Below are positions 8,993-17,937 of a DNA stretch of 64,000 bases, piece by piece. The position numbers and the translations under genes are program-made. The DNA is from Clostridium cylindrosporum DSM 605 (lineage in GTDB: Bacteria; Bacillota; Clostridia; Clostridiales; Caloramatoraceae). How positions within the stretch are numbered: position 1 is the first letter of the stretch; each line of letters opens with the position of its first letter. Location of the stretch: assembly GCF_001047375.1 (NCBI RefSeq), contig NZ_LFVU01000028.1, positions 372,001-436,000 on the forward strand, read 5' to 3'. The notes under the pieces were generated by a model. The model did not search any database. It had not been told where the DNA came from and was given only the letters and a program-made list of their open reading frames with translations.

Positions 8993-10318
8993 CTATCCTT
9001 TATAAATATGCCAAAGTTGATCGTTTCCACCTCTAGCAAATACATCTATTCTATTTTTCCCCCAACTACATGCTGATGGTTCTGATTTTAAGAATCCTCC
9101 AATATTAGTCCAATTGCTCCAAGCTCTTCCGTCCCACTTCTTCCATATAAGTTGATTATTCTCCCCTCTTGCAAAACAATCAATTTTATTAGGTTCTGTA
9201 GAAACTGCACTAGGTGCTGAAGTAAGCTTTCCACCTAGGCTCTCCCAATTAGACCAGTTAGATCCATTCCACCATTTATGCCACATAGCATTATCACTTC
9301 CACGTACAAAGCAATCTATTCTATTTGGTCCCCAGCTACATGCACTAGGCGATGATGTTAATACTCCTCCAAGATTCTCAAAACTTGACCATTTTGAGCC
9401 GTCCCACCATTTGTGATACATTGCATTATCTGTTCCTCTCACAAATGTATCTATTCTATTGTAGCCCCAGCTACATGCTCCTGGAGCTGATGTTAATACT
9501 CCGCCAAGGCTTTCAAAATCTGACCATCTTGAACCATTCCACCATTTATGATACATTGCGTTATCTGTACCTCTCACGAATGTATCTATTCTATTGTAGC
9601 CCCAGCTACAGGATGCTGGGGCGGACTCTAAAACTCCCCCGAGGTTTTCATAATTCGACCATCTACCATTCCACCATTTATGATACATAGACTTATCTGT
9701 ACCCCTAACAAAAACATCTATCCTATTTTTTCCCCAGCTACATGCTGATGGAGCCGCGGTTAATACCCCTCCAAGGTCCTCCCAATTAGACCATTTATCA
9801 CTTTTTTCTCCAGGTACTCTCTCTCTTGAGCTTAATGATGTTTTTAAAGTAATATACATAACTTTAGTTGAAATATTCCTAATAACGTTAGAAGAAACAC
9901 CTGATATCATTGTTACTAAAAGTACTTGATTATATTGATTATAAAACTCCTTAGCTAAAAGTTCTGCCTTTTTCTGGTTATCTCCAGAGTATTTATTCTT
10001 ATTATCAATGCCATATGAGATGGCAAGTGAAATTATATATCTCGCTGCAACTCTATTTACATTGTATTTAGATAGTTCTGTATAAACTTCTGGATATACA
10101 CTATCTACTTCTCTTAGAACCCTATTTACGTCTTGAGCATTTACTCTTACGAATTCCTTGGAAATTACTTCTCCATTAACTATGTTATATGCTTTTTTAT
10201 CTTTACCTCCTACTATATTGTTCATAACACATTCTGTACTTATATGTTCAATGTCTTCCCCATAAAGTTCATAGGCTGGATATATAAAATATGAATCTTT
10301 ATCCTCTTTAAATCCCAT
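8993..10318 (-). CDS. DUF346/PLL-type beta-propeller repeat protein
   Basis: 441-aa protein in two parts. Residues ~1-175 are a mainly helical, unrecognised domain with no signal peptide. From about residue 176 to the end there are six tandem ~45-residue repeats of the form [38 protein letters not shown]. This is the DUF346 repeat found in PLL/PHL-type bacterial lectins, where each repeat is one propeller blade and Trp/Tyr residues bind sugars. Repeats 1-4 are nearly identical; 5 and 6 are more diverged. I chose the ATG at 10318, 9 nt from GAAGGG; an ATG at 10345 has no Shine-Dalgarno. Sugar binding is inferred from the family only. Confidence 0.8.
   Translation of the reverse strand: [441 protein letters not shown]
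8996..9793 (-). repeat. Six tandem ~135-bp coding repeats
   Basis: The 3' part of the propeller gene consists of six direct repeats of about 135 bp. The phrase [20 protein letters not shown] appears identically in repeats 2 and 3, and the DNA is also close, with repeated blocks around 9420-9480 and 9560-9620. High DNA identity between middle copies suggests recent duplication or gene conversion, so copy number could vary between strains. Confidence 0.8.
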
Positions 10319-10328
10319 AACAGAAATC

Positions 10329-10368
10329 CCTTCACTTAATCTCATTTTCTATAATATTCAAGTGAAGG
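10329..10368 (-). promoter_or_regulatory. Inverted repeat covering the Shine-Dalgarno of the propeller gene
   Basis: Perfect 9-bp inverted repeat CCTTCACTT / AAGTGAAGG (10329-10337 with 10360-10368) separated by 22 bp. In the mRNA the 3' arm holds the GAAGG used to start translation at 10318, so the folded form would hide the ribosome-binding site. The structure is seen in sequence; the regulatory role is inference. Confidence 0.5.
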
Positions 10369-10402
10369 TGGTATTGTTACTTATCAATATATATAGTGCA
10401 TA

Positions 10403-11959
10403 TTAATAGGATTTATTTTTTAGTACATAGTATAACTTTCCTCTTCCATTTTCATTTATGTAAACATGTTCCCCTTCTAGACTTTCTAAATACTTTTCTC
10501 TCTTATTTTCAACAGTTTTTTTATTAGCATCATCAAACTTACTGTTTTTGTTCCACTCGATAAAAACAGATAATATTTCTCCTGTTATAGCATCTACATT
10601 TACTGATATATATTGATCCTTTACATCTATATCATTATATACTCTATTAAAGTTAAAGCTATATACTCTACTATCTGATAATTCATACTCATTTTGGTTA
10701 AGATTAATATTTTTTAGTTCCTTATTATATATTAGGGCCATTGCTGTAATAGCTTTTTTATATGCATCCTTAAACTCTATAGGTTTAAAATTACCTCTTT
10801 CCACTGTTTCATAGCCATATTTATATATATTTAAAACTTCAAAACTCTTTGCATCATACTCTACATAATATCTTTCCCCTGACTTTGTTGCTATAATACT
10901 TCTTATTAAGTTAGTACCATTTTCATTTATAACTTTTATAGGAAGTGCTCTTCCATCTTTTCCTGTTAGCCTCTTTATAATATCTAATGAAACACTCTCT
11001 ACTTCTTTTTTTGTTTTAGGTGTGTTTGTAAGATTTTTTATACCACTTGATATATTTTCTTTTACTGTATATGCGTCTTTAAAAATATCCTTTATAGCTC
11101 TTTTATTTACATCTATTATATATTCTTCATCTGTACTTAGCTTAAAATCTAATATATATTTATTCCCATAGCCAACATATAGTGGGAGAATTGCATCGCT
11201 TTTTCTTAAAATATTTACTGCTTCTTTTTTATTTATTTTTTTTCCTACTTCTTCTTCAAATATAGCATTAGACCAGCTTATATCAAATGATAGTAACTTC
11301 ATATCCTCTGAATCTACAGATATACTCCCACCCTCTTCAACAACTTCGATGTTATTATGTAATCTTTGCAATTTAAAATTAAGTATATTATTGTGATTAT
11401 TTTTTGTTAGTATTATGTTTATATCATTTATCTTATCAGCCTCATATTTTTTTAAGAATTCATTAATCAGTTTTTTAGATTCATTTACATTAATTGAACT
11501 ATTTTTACTAACACTTTCAGTTTTAGAAGGTGAATATGCACTTTTTATGCTACCATACTTATCTATCTTTACCTTATACCTTCCACCCTTATCTCCATTT
11601 ACATCTACTGTTATTTCAAATATCCCATCTGCCTTTTCTTCTACTTTTACTGGAGTATCATTTGAAATATTAGCTTTAAAATAATCTTCTAAAACTTCTC
11701 GAGATATTTTCTCAGCATCTTGTTTACTGATCAAATCTTTTTTATTATTTTTTTCATTTTTAAATATAGTATTTGCTGATTCACTAATAGACTTTTTAGC
11801 CTTCTCTACCTTAACCTGATTATTTAGTTGAGTATAATCCTGCTTTCCCCTTAACATTGCACCTATAGATTCTTCTGCATATCCAAGAGATGAGGGAATT
11901 ATAGTTAATATTAATGCCGTACCTATAGCTAGGGGTATTATCTTTTTCTTTTTACTCAT
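10403..11959 (-). CDS. Secreted YcdB/YcdC-repeat (PepSY-like) protein
   Basis: 518-aa exported protein. The ATG at 11959, 8 nt after GGAG, gives a clean signal peptide (KKKK, hydrophobic core, cleavage after GYAEE-type sequence). The mature part has several copies of a PepSY/YcdB-like unit: helix then beta hairpin, with AYKKAITAMA, YVSVNVDAITGEILSVFIEW-type strands, and DLISKQDAEKISREVLEDYF near the start. Related proteins in Bacillus and Clostridium are surface proteins thought to inhibit or chaperone peptidases, without a proven role. It precedes the propeller gene by ~85 bp with no terminator visible, so the two may be co-transcribed. Confidence 0.7.
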   Translation of the reverse strand: MSKKKKIIPLAIGTALILTIIPSSLGYAEESIGAMLRGKQDYTQLNNQVKVEKAKKSISESANTIFKNEKNNKKDLISKQDAEKISREVLEDYFKANISNDTPVKVEEKADGIFEITVDVNGDKGGRYKVKIDKYGSIKSAYSPSKTESVSKNSSINVNESKKLINEFLKKYEADKINDINIILTKNNHNNILNFKLQRLHNNIEVVEEGGSISVDSEDMKLLSFDISWSNAIFEEEVGKKINKKEAVNILRKSDAILPLYVGYGNKYILDFKLSTDEEYIIDVNKRAIKDIFKDAYTVKENISSGIKNLTNTPKTKKEVESVSLDIIKRLTGKDGRALPIKVINENGTNLIRSIIATKSGERYYVEYDAKSFEVLNIYKYGYETVERGNFKPIEFKDAYKKAITAMALIYNKELKNINLNQNEYELSDSRVYSFNFNRVYNDIDVKDQYISVNVDAITGEILSVFIEWNKNSKFDDANKKTVENKREKYLESLEGEHVYINENGRGKLYYVLKNKSY

Positions 11960-12269
11960 ATCCATAGCTCCTTCACGATTTTGTAAGTACAATTATATAT
12001 TAATAACAAATGATTTATAACTAAAATCGTAAGACTAATTAGTTCATAGAACATCGGTGATTTACAAACTTTATCATGATACTTCAAACTCACTTAGCAA
12101 TATAGTATATATTTAATTTTACTGTCTAAAATTAAGTGTACTTTTAAAGTTGAAAACATCAGATAAAGGTGTTTTTGTAAGTTATCTTAGAATATTTTAA
12201 AAATAAATTAATTTATTTTTCTAAATGCAAAAAAAGATGACACATTATGCATCATCTTTTAAACATATC
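11960..12269. other. Non-coding spacer, ~310 bp
   Basis: AT-rich region holding the terminator of the downstream FAH-family gene (at 12230-12262) and presumably the promoter of the YcdB-like gene. I see no reading frame, RNA gene or clear regulatory box otherwise. Confidence 0.6.
12230..12262 (-). terminator. Terminator after the FAH-family gene
   Basis: AAAAGATGA / TCATCTTTT stem (about 12232-12240 with 12252-12260), followed by TTTTGCATTT on the minus strand. Confidence 0.75.
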
Positions 12270-13139
12270 TTATTTAACAGTATTAATAAGATATCCTATG
12301 TTTTCTATATAACACTCTACTTTATCCCCTTCTTTTAGGTATTTTGGAGGATTCATTCCCATACCAACGCCATCGGGAGTTCCTGTAGATATAATATCTC
12401 CTCTTTTTAATGTAATTCCTTTAGATAATTCACTTACTATAGTATCAATATCAAAAATCAACTTCTCTGTTGTTGAGTCCTGTCTTAAATTATCATTAAC
12501 CCTACACTGAATCTTTAGTTTTGGTGGATATGGAATCGAATCCTTATGTAAAACATATGGACCAATAGGACAAGTACCATCTAAACTTTTTCCTCTAAAC
12601 CACTGTACATGCTTTCGCTGTATGTCCCTTGCAGAAATATCATTTATAATAGTATATCCAAAAATGTACTTATGAACCTTATTTTTAGGAATATTACTAC
12701 CTTCTTGCCCAATTATTATTCCAAGTTCTGCTTCATAATCTAAAGAAGAAGTTATTTCTTTATGTAACTTTATATTTTCAAATGGTCCAACTGACTTATC
12801 TACCATCTTTGTAAAGAATACAGGATGCTCTGGAATATTATGTTCAGCATCTATAGAATTTGCTATTTCATCAATATGTTCTTTGTAATTTTTTCCAATG
12901 CATATTACATTTCTTTTTGGATGTAGTATAGGAGATGTTAATACTACATCACTTAATTTTATTCCTTCATGTCCTGAAGCATCCTTTAATAAAGCAATGT
13001 ATTTAGCGGAAAAGTTCTCAATTAAATCAATTAAAGAAGCAAATTCTTTGCCTATTAAATCTTTTATAGGAATAACATTATCACCTTGAACTATACCTAT
13101 ATACTTATCACCTTTATATATAAAACTTGCAAATAGCAT
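12270..13139 (-). CDS. Fumarylacetoacetate hydrolase (FAH) family protein
   Basis: 289-aa member of the FAH/YcgM superfamily: metal-dependent C-C bond hydrolases or decarboxylases acting on 2-oxo acids. Key features: NVICIGKNYKEHIDE (substrate/metal region), LDYEAELGIIIG and the following acidic residues that bind Mg, YTIINDISARDIQ, KSLDGTCPIGPYV, and the C-terminal STGTPDGVGMGMNPPKYLK. Start ATG with AGGAGG. Substrate cannot be told from sequence; candidates are acylpyruvates or oxaloacetate. Flanked by terminators, so monocistronic. Confidence 0.85.
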   Translation of the reverse strand: MLFASFIYKGDKYIGIVQGDNVIPIKDLIGKEFASLIDLIENFSAKYIALLKDASGHEGIKLSDVVLTSPILHPKRNVICIGKNYKEHIDEIANSIDAEHNIPEHPVFFTKMVDKSVGPFENIKLHKEITSSLDYEAELGIIIGQEGSNIPKNKVHKYIFGYTIINDISARDIQRKHVQWFRGKSLDGTCPIGPYVLHKDSIPYPPKLKIQCRVNDNLRQDSTTEKLIFDIDTIVSELSKGITLKRGDIISTGTPDGVGMGMNPPKYLKEGDKVECYIENIGYLINTVK

Positions 13140-13205
13140 AACACTTCCTCCTTATAATAAGATCATTACTAATTATACTACTAATTTTTCATAACTAAAA
13201 ATAAA

Positions 13206-13242
13206 TATAAGCCCTATAGACATACTTCCTATAGGGCTTAAC
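13206..13242 (-). terminator. Terminator after the small membrane protein gene
   Basis: Perfect 12-bp stem TAAGCCCTATAG / CTATAGGGCTTA (13208-13219 with 13229-13240); on the minus strand a short T-containing tail (TATATTTAT) follows. Confidence 0.75.
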
Positions 13243-13252
13243 AAAATATAAA

Positions 13253-13654
13253 TTAAATTTTTCTTTTAAGAAGATTTAGTTTAATCAACTGTATTGTTAA
13301 TATTACTATGCTAGAAAAAACTAAAACGTAATATGATAATAAAGTGTCAGAATCTAGATTAATTGAAGCTATAGTAATTAAGCTACTTAAAATAACAAAT
13401 GCTAAAGTTTCTTTAAAGTTCACTTTATATTTATAATTAATAACCATAGTAAATACAAAAGATATTGTTAAGAATATTAACAAATAAATCAAAATACTTC
13501 TTAAACCTTCATTGTTATACACACTATTTCTATAGGTTAATGATCTTACAATTCCCATTCTACTTCTAGATAAATAGTATATAGTAATAGCAAATAATAT
13601 CCCTAGAATTTGAATTAAAGTTCCAACTAACTTAATTATACTCTTTATATTCAT
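13253..13654 (-). CDS. Small integral membrane protein, unknown function
   Basis: 133 aa with about four hydrophobic segments (residues ~8-28, 54-74, 84-101, 106-126) and short basic ends. No family recognised. It begins 20 bp after the stop of the rhodanese lipoprotein and shares its terminator, so the two are probably one transcript. The Shine-Dalgarno (AGGT) is modest. It could serve as a membrane partner of the sulfurtransferase, but only position suggests that. Confidence 0.6.
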   Translation of the reverse strand: MNIKSIIKLVGTLIQILGILFAITIYYLSRSRMGIVRSLTYRNSVYNNEGLRSILIYLLIFLTISFVFTMVINYKYKVNFKETLAFVILSSLITIASINLDSDTLLSYYVLVFSSIVILTIQLIKLNLLKRKI

Positions 13655-13673
13655 AAGTAAATACCTATCTTTA

Positions 13674-15050
13674 CTATTTCTTTGGAGTTCCTACTTCTAT
13701 TGGATTTGCTGGATTCCCTGTATTTCCACTCCATTCATTCCATCCACCATCATATAGTGATATATTCTTAAGTCCCATTGCGTCTGCGTATAATAAAACT
13801 TCAGCGGCTCTCCATCCTGTTCCGCAGTAGAAAGATAGTCTTTGGTTAGGAGTTATACCCCCTTCTTTCCACATTGAAAGTATTTCATCTTTATTACGCA
13901 TTGTATTATCTAAATTTCTAAAATCATCTAAATTTGAATTATCTGTTCCTGCATGTCCCCATACTGAACCCGCTGGGCGTCCCTTTGGCTTAATATAGTC
14001 ATATCCTGATGTCTTTCCTATAAATTCATCCCAACTTCTAATATCAACTAGCTTGCTATTATTTTTATCTGCTAGTATTTTCTTAGCCTCTGAAAGATCT
14101 ACTATATATCCCTTATTTAGAGCAGTAGTTGCTCCAAATGATTTTACAGGCTCTCTTTTATTTGATGTTTTTTCAAGTTCATAGCCAGCCTTTTCCCACT
14201 TAGCTGTACCACCATTTAATAGTCTAACGTCTTTTACCCCAATATACTTAAGAATTGCACCTACTCTTGCTGCAGGCATTGGGTCCATTCCATAAACTAC
14301 AACTGTTGTATCAACTGTTATTCCTGTATCTTCGGCAAACTTTATTAATTCTTTATCTGAAAGACGGTTCCATAAAGGACCTTTTTCTACATAGTCAGTA
14401 TTAATATGAACTGCACCCTTTATATGACCCTTTTTTAAGTAGTCAGGTGAATCCTTTTCTTCTCCCCAAGATGCTTCAAGTATCTTGTATCCTTTTCCAG
14501 CATATCCTTCTGGATTTTTGCCATCAATTAGATCCTTTACCCACGAAGGAGTAACAATCATTTGATAATTTTCGTATGATTCCATAGGCTTACCTTCATC
14601 ATTTGCCCATTCTTTTATATCATATGTATAAAGATTTTTGTATCCTTTACTTGAAAGGTACTTTGCAACTACAATTGCATCCTTACCGTTTGCATCATAA
14701 AGAACTATATTTTTTTCAGGTGATATCCCTTTAACCTTTATAGCTCCTTCTAGTCTTTTTTCTTTATTTTTACTATCAACAGAAAGCCAAGCCGCTGAAA
14801 AGTCCTTGGCACCTTTAATATGGCCACCTCTTTTAACTCCATCAAGCTTCCAACCATTAAAAGCATCATTTTCCCTTGTATCAACAACTACCCAATCACT
14901 TTTATTAATATTTTTTTCTAAATCCCCAGTACTAATCTTTTTAAGGTTATTTTCCTTCTTTGACTTTTCTGTAGTTTTACAGGCAGTAAAAACTGACATT
15001 GTAAATACTAGTGTTAAAGCCATTACCAATAACTTTGTACCTCTTTTCAA
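13674..15050 (-). CDS. Lipoprotein with three rhodanese domains (sulfurtransferase)
   Basis: 458-aa surface-anchored protein. A TTG start at 15050 (behind GGGGG) leads a signal peptide with lipobox FTAC. Three rhodanese-like units follow: ~35-150 (WVVVDTRENDAFNGW, then IVLYDANGKD), ~165-295 (VVVYGMDPMPAARVG) and ~315-450 (KLVDIRSWDEFIG, then FYCGTGWRAAE). Only the last has the catalytic cysteine, Cys409 in CGTGWR; the first two have no Cys at the active-loop position and look non-catalytic. Family enzymes move sulfane sulfur from thiosulfate or similar donors to a thiophile such as cyanide. Here the reaction would occur outside the membrane. Natural substrate unknown. Confidence 0.88.
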   Translation of the reverse strand: MKRGTKLLVMALTLVFTMSVFTACKTTEKSKKENNLKKISTGDLEKNINKSDWVVVDTRENDAFNGWKLDGVKRGGHIKGAKDFSAAWLSVDSKNKEKRLEGAIKVKGISPEKNIVLYDANGKDAIVVAKYLSSKGYKNLYTYDIKEWANDEGKPMESYENYQMIVTPSWVKDLIDGKNPEGYAGKGYKILEASWGEEKDSPDYLKKGHIKGAVHINTDYVEKGPLWNRLSDKELIKFAEDTGITVDTTVVVYGMDPMPAARVGAILKYIGVKDVRLLNGGTAKWEKAGYELEKTSNKREPVKSFGATTALNKGYIVDLSEAKKILADKNNSKLVDIRSWDEFIGKTSGYDYIKPKGRPAGSVWGHAGTDNSNLDDFRNLDNTMRNKDEILSMWKEGGITPNQRLSFYCGTGWRAAEVLLYADAMGLKNISLYDGGWNEWSGNTGNPANPIEVGTPKK

Positions 15051-15197
15051 ATTTATTCCCCCTTATATAAAACTTACATAGATAAGGTTATCATCAGAAT
15101 AATAATTAGTAAACATAATTCCAGTTACTATTCCATTTACTAATAATAACCTTTTTTTATATTGTATTTCCCTATATAAATGCTTTTAAATTAAATA

Positions 15198-15243
15198 TAA
15201 AAAACACCGATATTTCGTTAAACAAACAAAGTATCGGTGTTTT
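15198..15243 (-). terminator. Terminator of the amino-acid ABC operon
   Basis: Stem AAACACCGATA / TATCGGTGTTT (15202-15212 with 15232-15242), followed by TTTTATATTT on the minus strand, 4 bp after the ATPase stop. Confidence 0.85.
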
Positions 15244-15246
15244 AAA

Positions 15247-15993
15247 CTATATCATCTTTTCTATAAACTGCTTTATTCTTGGGTGACTTGGATTTTCAAA
15301 TATATTTTCAGGTGCAGTATTCGCGATTATTTCTCCCTTATCAAAGAATACTATTCTATCTGAAACTTCCCTCGCAAATGCCATCTCGTGAGTAACTATA
15401 AGCATAGTCATATTTTCCTCTGCAAGATCCTTTATAACCTTAAGAACTTCTCCAACAAGTTCTGGGTCAAGTGCAGAAGTTGGCTCATCAAATAGCATTA
15501 TATCTGGTTTCATAGCAAGTGCTCTTGCTATAGCTACTCTTTGCTTTTGTCCCCCAGATATTTGACAAGGATATGAATTAATCTTATCTAATAATCCAAC
15601 CTTATCTAAAAGCTTTTTAGCTTCTTCTATAGCAGTCTTTCTATCTATTTTCCCTACAACCATAGGAGACTCTATTACATTTTCTAATACAGTTTTATGA
15701 GGAAAAAGATTAAAACTTTGAAATACCATTCCTACCTTTTTAAGTCCGACTCTCGCTTCCTTAGGCTTTACTTTAGTTCCATCTTCTTTTATTCCTGCTG
15801 TTTGAATGCCTTCTACAATTATTTGACCATCATCTATTATTTCAAGATTACTTATACATCTTAAAAATGTACTCTTTCCTGAACCTGAAGGCCCTATAAT
15901 CGAAATAACTTCTCCCTTTTTAACATCTAAACTTGCGTTTTTTAGAACATCTAAGTCCTTAAAACTCTTGTTTATATTATCTATCTTTATCAT
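15247..15993 (-). CDS. Polar amino-acid ABC transporter, ATP-binding protein
   Basis: 248-aa ATPase of the GlnQ/HisP class. Walker A GPSGSGKST, Q-loop VFQSFNLFPHKTVLENV (typical for amino-acid importers), signature ISGGQKQRVAIARAL, Walker B DEPTSALDPE, switch region IVTHEMAFAREV. Third gene of a binding protein-permease-ATPase operon, 11 bp after the permease stop. Confidence 0.94.
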   Translation of the reverse strand: MIKIDNINKSFKDLDVLKNASLDVKKGEVISIIGPSGSGKSTFLRCISNLEIIDDGQIIVEGIQTAGIKEDGTKVKPKEARVGLKKVGMVFQSFNLFPHKTVLENVIESPMVVGKIDRKTAIEEAKKLLDKVGLLDKINSYPCQISGGQKQRVAIARALAMKPDIMLFDEPTSALDPELVGEVLKVIKDLAEENMTMLIVTHEMAFAREVSDRIVFFDKGEIIANTAPENIFENPSHPRIKQFIEKMI

Positions 15994-16004
15994 AAGTCAC
16001 ACTC

Positions 16005-16649
16005 CTACTCATAAATAGAAAGTCTCTTTTCAAACTTTCCAAATATAAATACTACTACATAAGTTAGTATTAAATATATTACTGCTGCTATAACATATGG
16101 AGTTATATTTCCATCCCTATTAGATAACTGATTAGTTGCTCTAAGTATATCTCCCATAGATACAGCTGCAAGAAGTGATGTATCCTTAATAAGTGTTATA
16201 GTCTCATTGCAAAGTGGAGGTAAAACTCTTTTTATAGTTTGAGGAAGAATTATTCTAATCATAGTTTGAACCTTTGTCATACCTAGAACCTCAGATGCTT
16301 CATATTGACCCTTCTCAATTGATTCAATACCTGCTCTAAATATTTCTCCAAGATATGCTCCATAGTTAAGTGCAAATGTTATAGCTGCTGCTTCAAATGG
16401 AGTTAAAACTATACCTATAAGAGCTAGTCCATAATATGCAAAGAATAATTGTAAAAGTAGAGGTGTTCCTCTAAATAACCAAGTATAAAATTCAAGTATT
16501 GCTTTTATAGGACCCTTACCAAAGATCTTTCCTATTGCAACTAATAGTCCCAGTGGAATTGATGTAACTATTGTAAGTGCAAATATAGCAAGAGTTAAGG
16601 TTAACCCTTCTGTTAAAATGTATTTCGTAGATTGTAAAATGTATTCCAC
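16005..16649 (-). CDS. Polar amino-acid ABC transporter, permease
   Basis: 214-aa HisM/GlnP-type permease with about five membrane segments. The TWLFRGTPLLLQLFFAYYG block and EVLGMTKVQTMIRIILPQTIKRVLPPLCNE (the EAA coupling loop to the ATPase) are characteristic. Starts at a GTG (16649) with GGAGG upstream. Probably works as a homodimer with the ATPase next to it. Confidence 0.93.
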   Translation of the reverse strand: MEYILQSTKYILTEGLTLTLAIFALTIVTSIPLGLLVAIGKIFGKGPIKAILEFYTWLFRGTPLLLQLFFAYYGLALIGIVLTPFEAAAITFALNYGAYLGEIFRAGIESIEKGQYEASEVLGMTKVQTMIRIILPQTIKRVLPPLCNETITLIKDTSLLAAVSMGDILRATNQLSNRDGNITPYVIAAVIYLILTYVVVFIFGKFEKRLSIYE

Positions 16650-16675
16650 TGCTATTTCCTCCTTGAATAATTATA

Positions 16676-17488
16676 TTACTTCACTACTATATCTTCTCCG
16701 AACCATGTTTTAGATATATTAGATGTTGTTCCGTTTTTCTTAAGCTCATCTAAAATTTTATTAACTTCATCTCTAAGTTTTACATCGCCTTTTCTAAACC
16801 CTACAGCGTATGCTTCTTCTCCTAGATTTTCATTTAAAAATACATATTGATCCTTTTCCTTAGCTAGGTAGTACTTAGATACAACTTTATCCATAAGTGC
16901 AACGTCAATTCTTCCAACCTTTAAATCAACTAAAACATCCTTATTCTTAGGATATACTTGGTTAGATGCAACAGAAGATGAAAGATTCTTATCAGCAGTA
17001 AACGCTTCTTGGCTACTACTCTTATCTTGGAATCCTATTTTCTTACCCTTCATGTCAGCAATTGACTTGATAGTTGAATCCTTTTTAACAACAAAAGCCT
17101 GAGTATTATTTAGGTATGGTTTTGAAAGAGCCATATTCTTTTCTCTTTCTGGAGTAACTGACATACCATTCCAAATCGCATCTATTTTTTTAGTCTTAAG
17201 TTCCATTTCCTTTGCATTCCAGTCAATTGGCTTAAACTCTACTTCAACTCCTAGCTTCTTACCAACTTCCTTTGCAAGATCTATATCAAAACCAACAATT
17301 TGTCCATTTTCTCCTCTAAATCCCATTGGTGGGAATCCGTCATCAAGTCCAATAACAAGTTTACCTTTGTCCTTTATTTCCTTAAGGGAATTATCTTCAG
17401 TAGTTTGTTCTGCTTTTTTACCACAACCAGTTAATAACATTGATAGTGATAGAATAGCAATTACTACTAAACTAAATATCTTTTTCAT
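16676..17488 (-). CDS. Polar amino-acid ABC transporter, substrate-binding lipoprotein
   Basis: 270-aa family-3 solute-binding lipoprotein. Signal peptide with lipobox LTGC (Cys22), then LVIGLDDGFPPMGFRGENGQ, GFDIDLAKEVGKKLGVEVEF, and TPEREKNMALSKPYL, all hallmarks of polar amino-acid (cystine/glutamine/arginine-type) receptors. First gene of the operon; Shine-Dalgarno AGGAGG. The 180 bp upstream contain no recognisable riboswitch. Ligand is not predictable by eye. Confidence 0.93.
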   Translation of the reverse strand: MKKIFSLVVIAILSLSMLLTGCGKKAEQTTEDNSLKEIKDKGKLVIGLDDGFPPMGFRGENGQIVGFDIDLAKEVGKKLGVEVEFKPIDWNAKEMELKTKKIDAIWNGMSVTPEREKNMALSKPYLNNTQAFVVKKDSTIKSIADMKGKKIGFQDKSSSQEAFTADKNLSSSVASNQVYPKNKDVLVDLKVGRIDVALMDKVVSKYYLAKEKDQYVFLNENLGEEAYAVGFRKGDVKLRDEVNKILDELKKNGTTSNISKTWFGEDIVVK

Positions 17489-17615
17489 AACTTTATTACC
17501 CTCCTAATTGAATATTCCATAATATCTTATAGACCTATTATACTTTAACATACTAAATTTGTAAAGTTATGCACTAAGAATTTTGTAGAAACATATAAAA
17601 TTCCATACTAATAAT

Positions 17616-17655
17616 AAAAAAGTCATTGCAATTATACTTTTACAATGACTTTTTG
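17616..17655 (-). terminator. Terminator after the YciI-like gene
   Basis: Stem AGTCATTG / CAATGACT (17621-17628 with 17643-17650) flanked by A and T runs (TTTTTTATTAT on the minus strand). Confidence 0.8.
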
Positions 17656-17670
17656 ACAAAATACTAATTA

Positions 17671-17937
17671 TTAAGCTTCTAGTGTGCTCTTCCACTCTTT
17701 AAGTGTGTACTTTCTTGATCCATCTCTAATAACAGGATCCTTTTCAATCCATTCTTTAGCTTCTTCCATTGATGAAGCATTGTATATAATAAGTCCACCA
17801 CTGTGATCTGTGAAAGGTCCCTTAGCAACTACCTTTCCTGAATCTAATAATCCATAAAGATATTCAAGATGCTCCTTTAAAACTTCCGCATCCTTTTCTT
17901 TATCAACTGTTTCCATAAACGCTGCATATAGTATCAT
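17671..17937 (-). CDS. YciI-like domain protein
   Basis: 88-aa YCII-type protein (dimeric alpha-beta barrel fold). Seen: short N-terminal strand, LKEHLEYLYGLLDSGKVVAKGPFTDHSGGLIIY and SMEEAKEWIEKDPVIRDG, with the conserved Asp-His pair in FTDHSG and the Asp in EKDP. Some relatives are small dehydrochlorinases, but most are uncharacterised. Start ATG with AAGGAGG. Monocistronic. Confidence 0.85.
   Translation of the reverse strand: MILYAAFMETVDKEKDAEVLKEHLEYLYGLLDSGKVVAKGPFTDHSGGLIIYNASSMEEAKEWIEKDPVIRDGSRKYTLKEWKSTLEA

Noticed and set aside
9352-9690. 112-aa plus-strand open frame with repeated segments
   Set aside because: It is the antisense shadow of the propeller repeats; the minus-strand frame explains the periodicity.
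8996-9793. Could the regular repeats be a CRISPR array?
   Set aside because: Repeats are ~135 bp, fully coding and without unique spacers; they translate as DUF346 blades.
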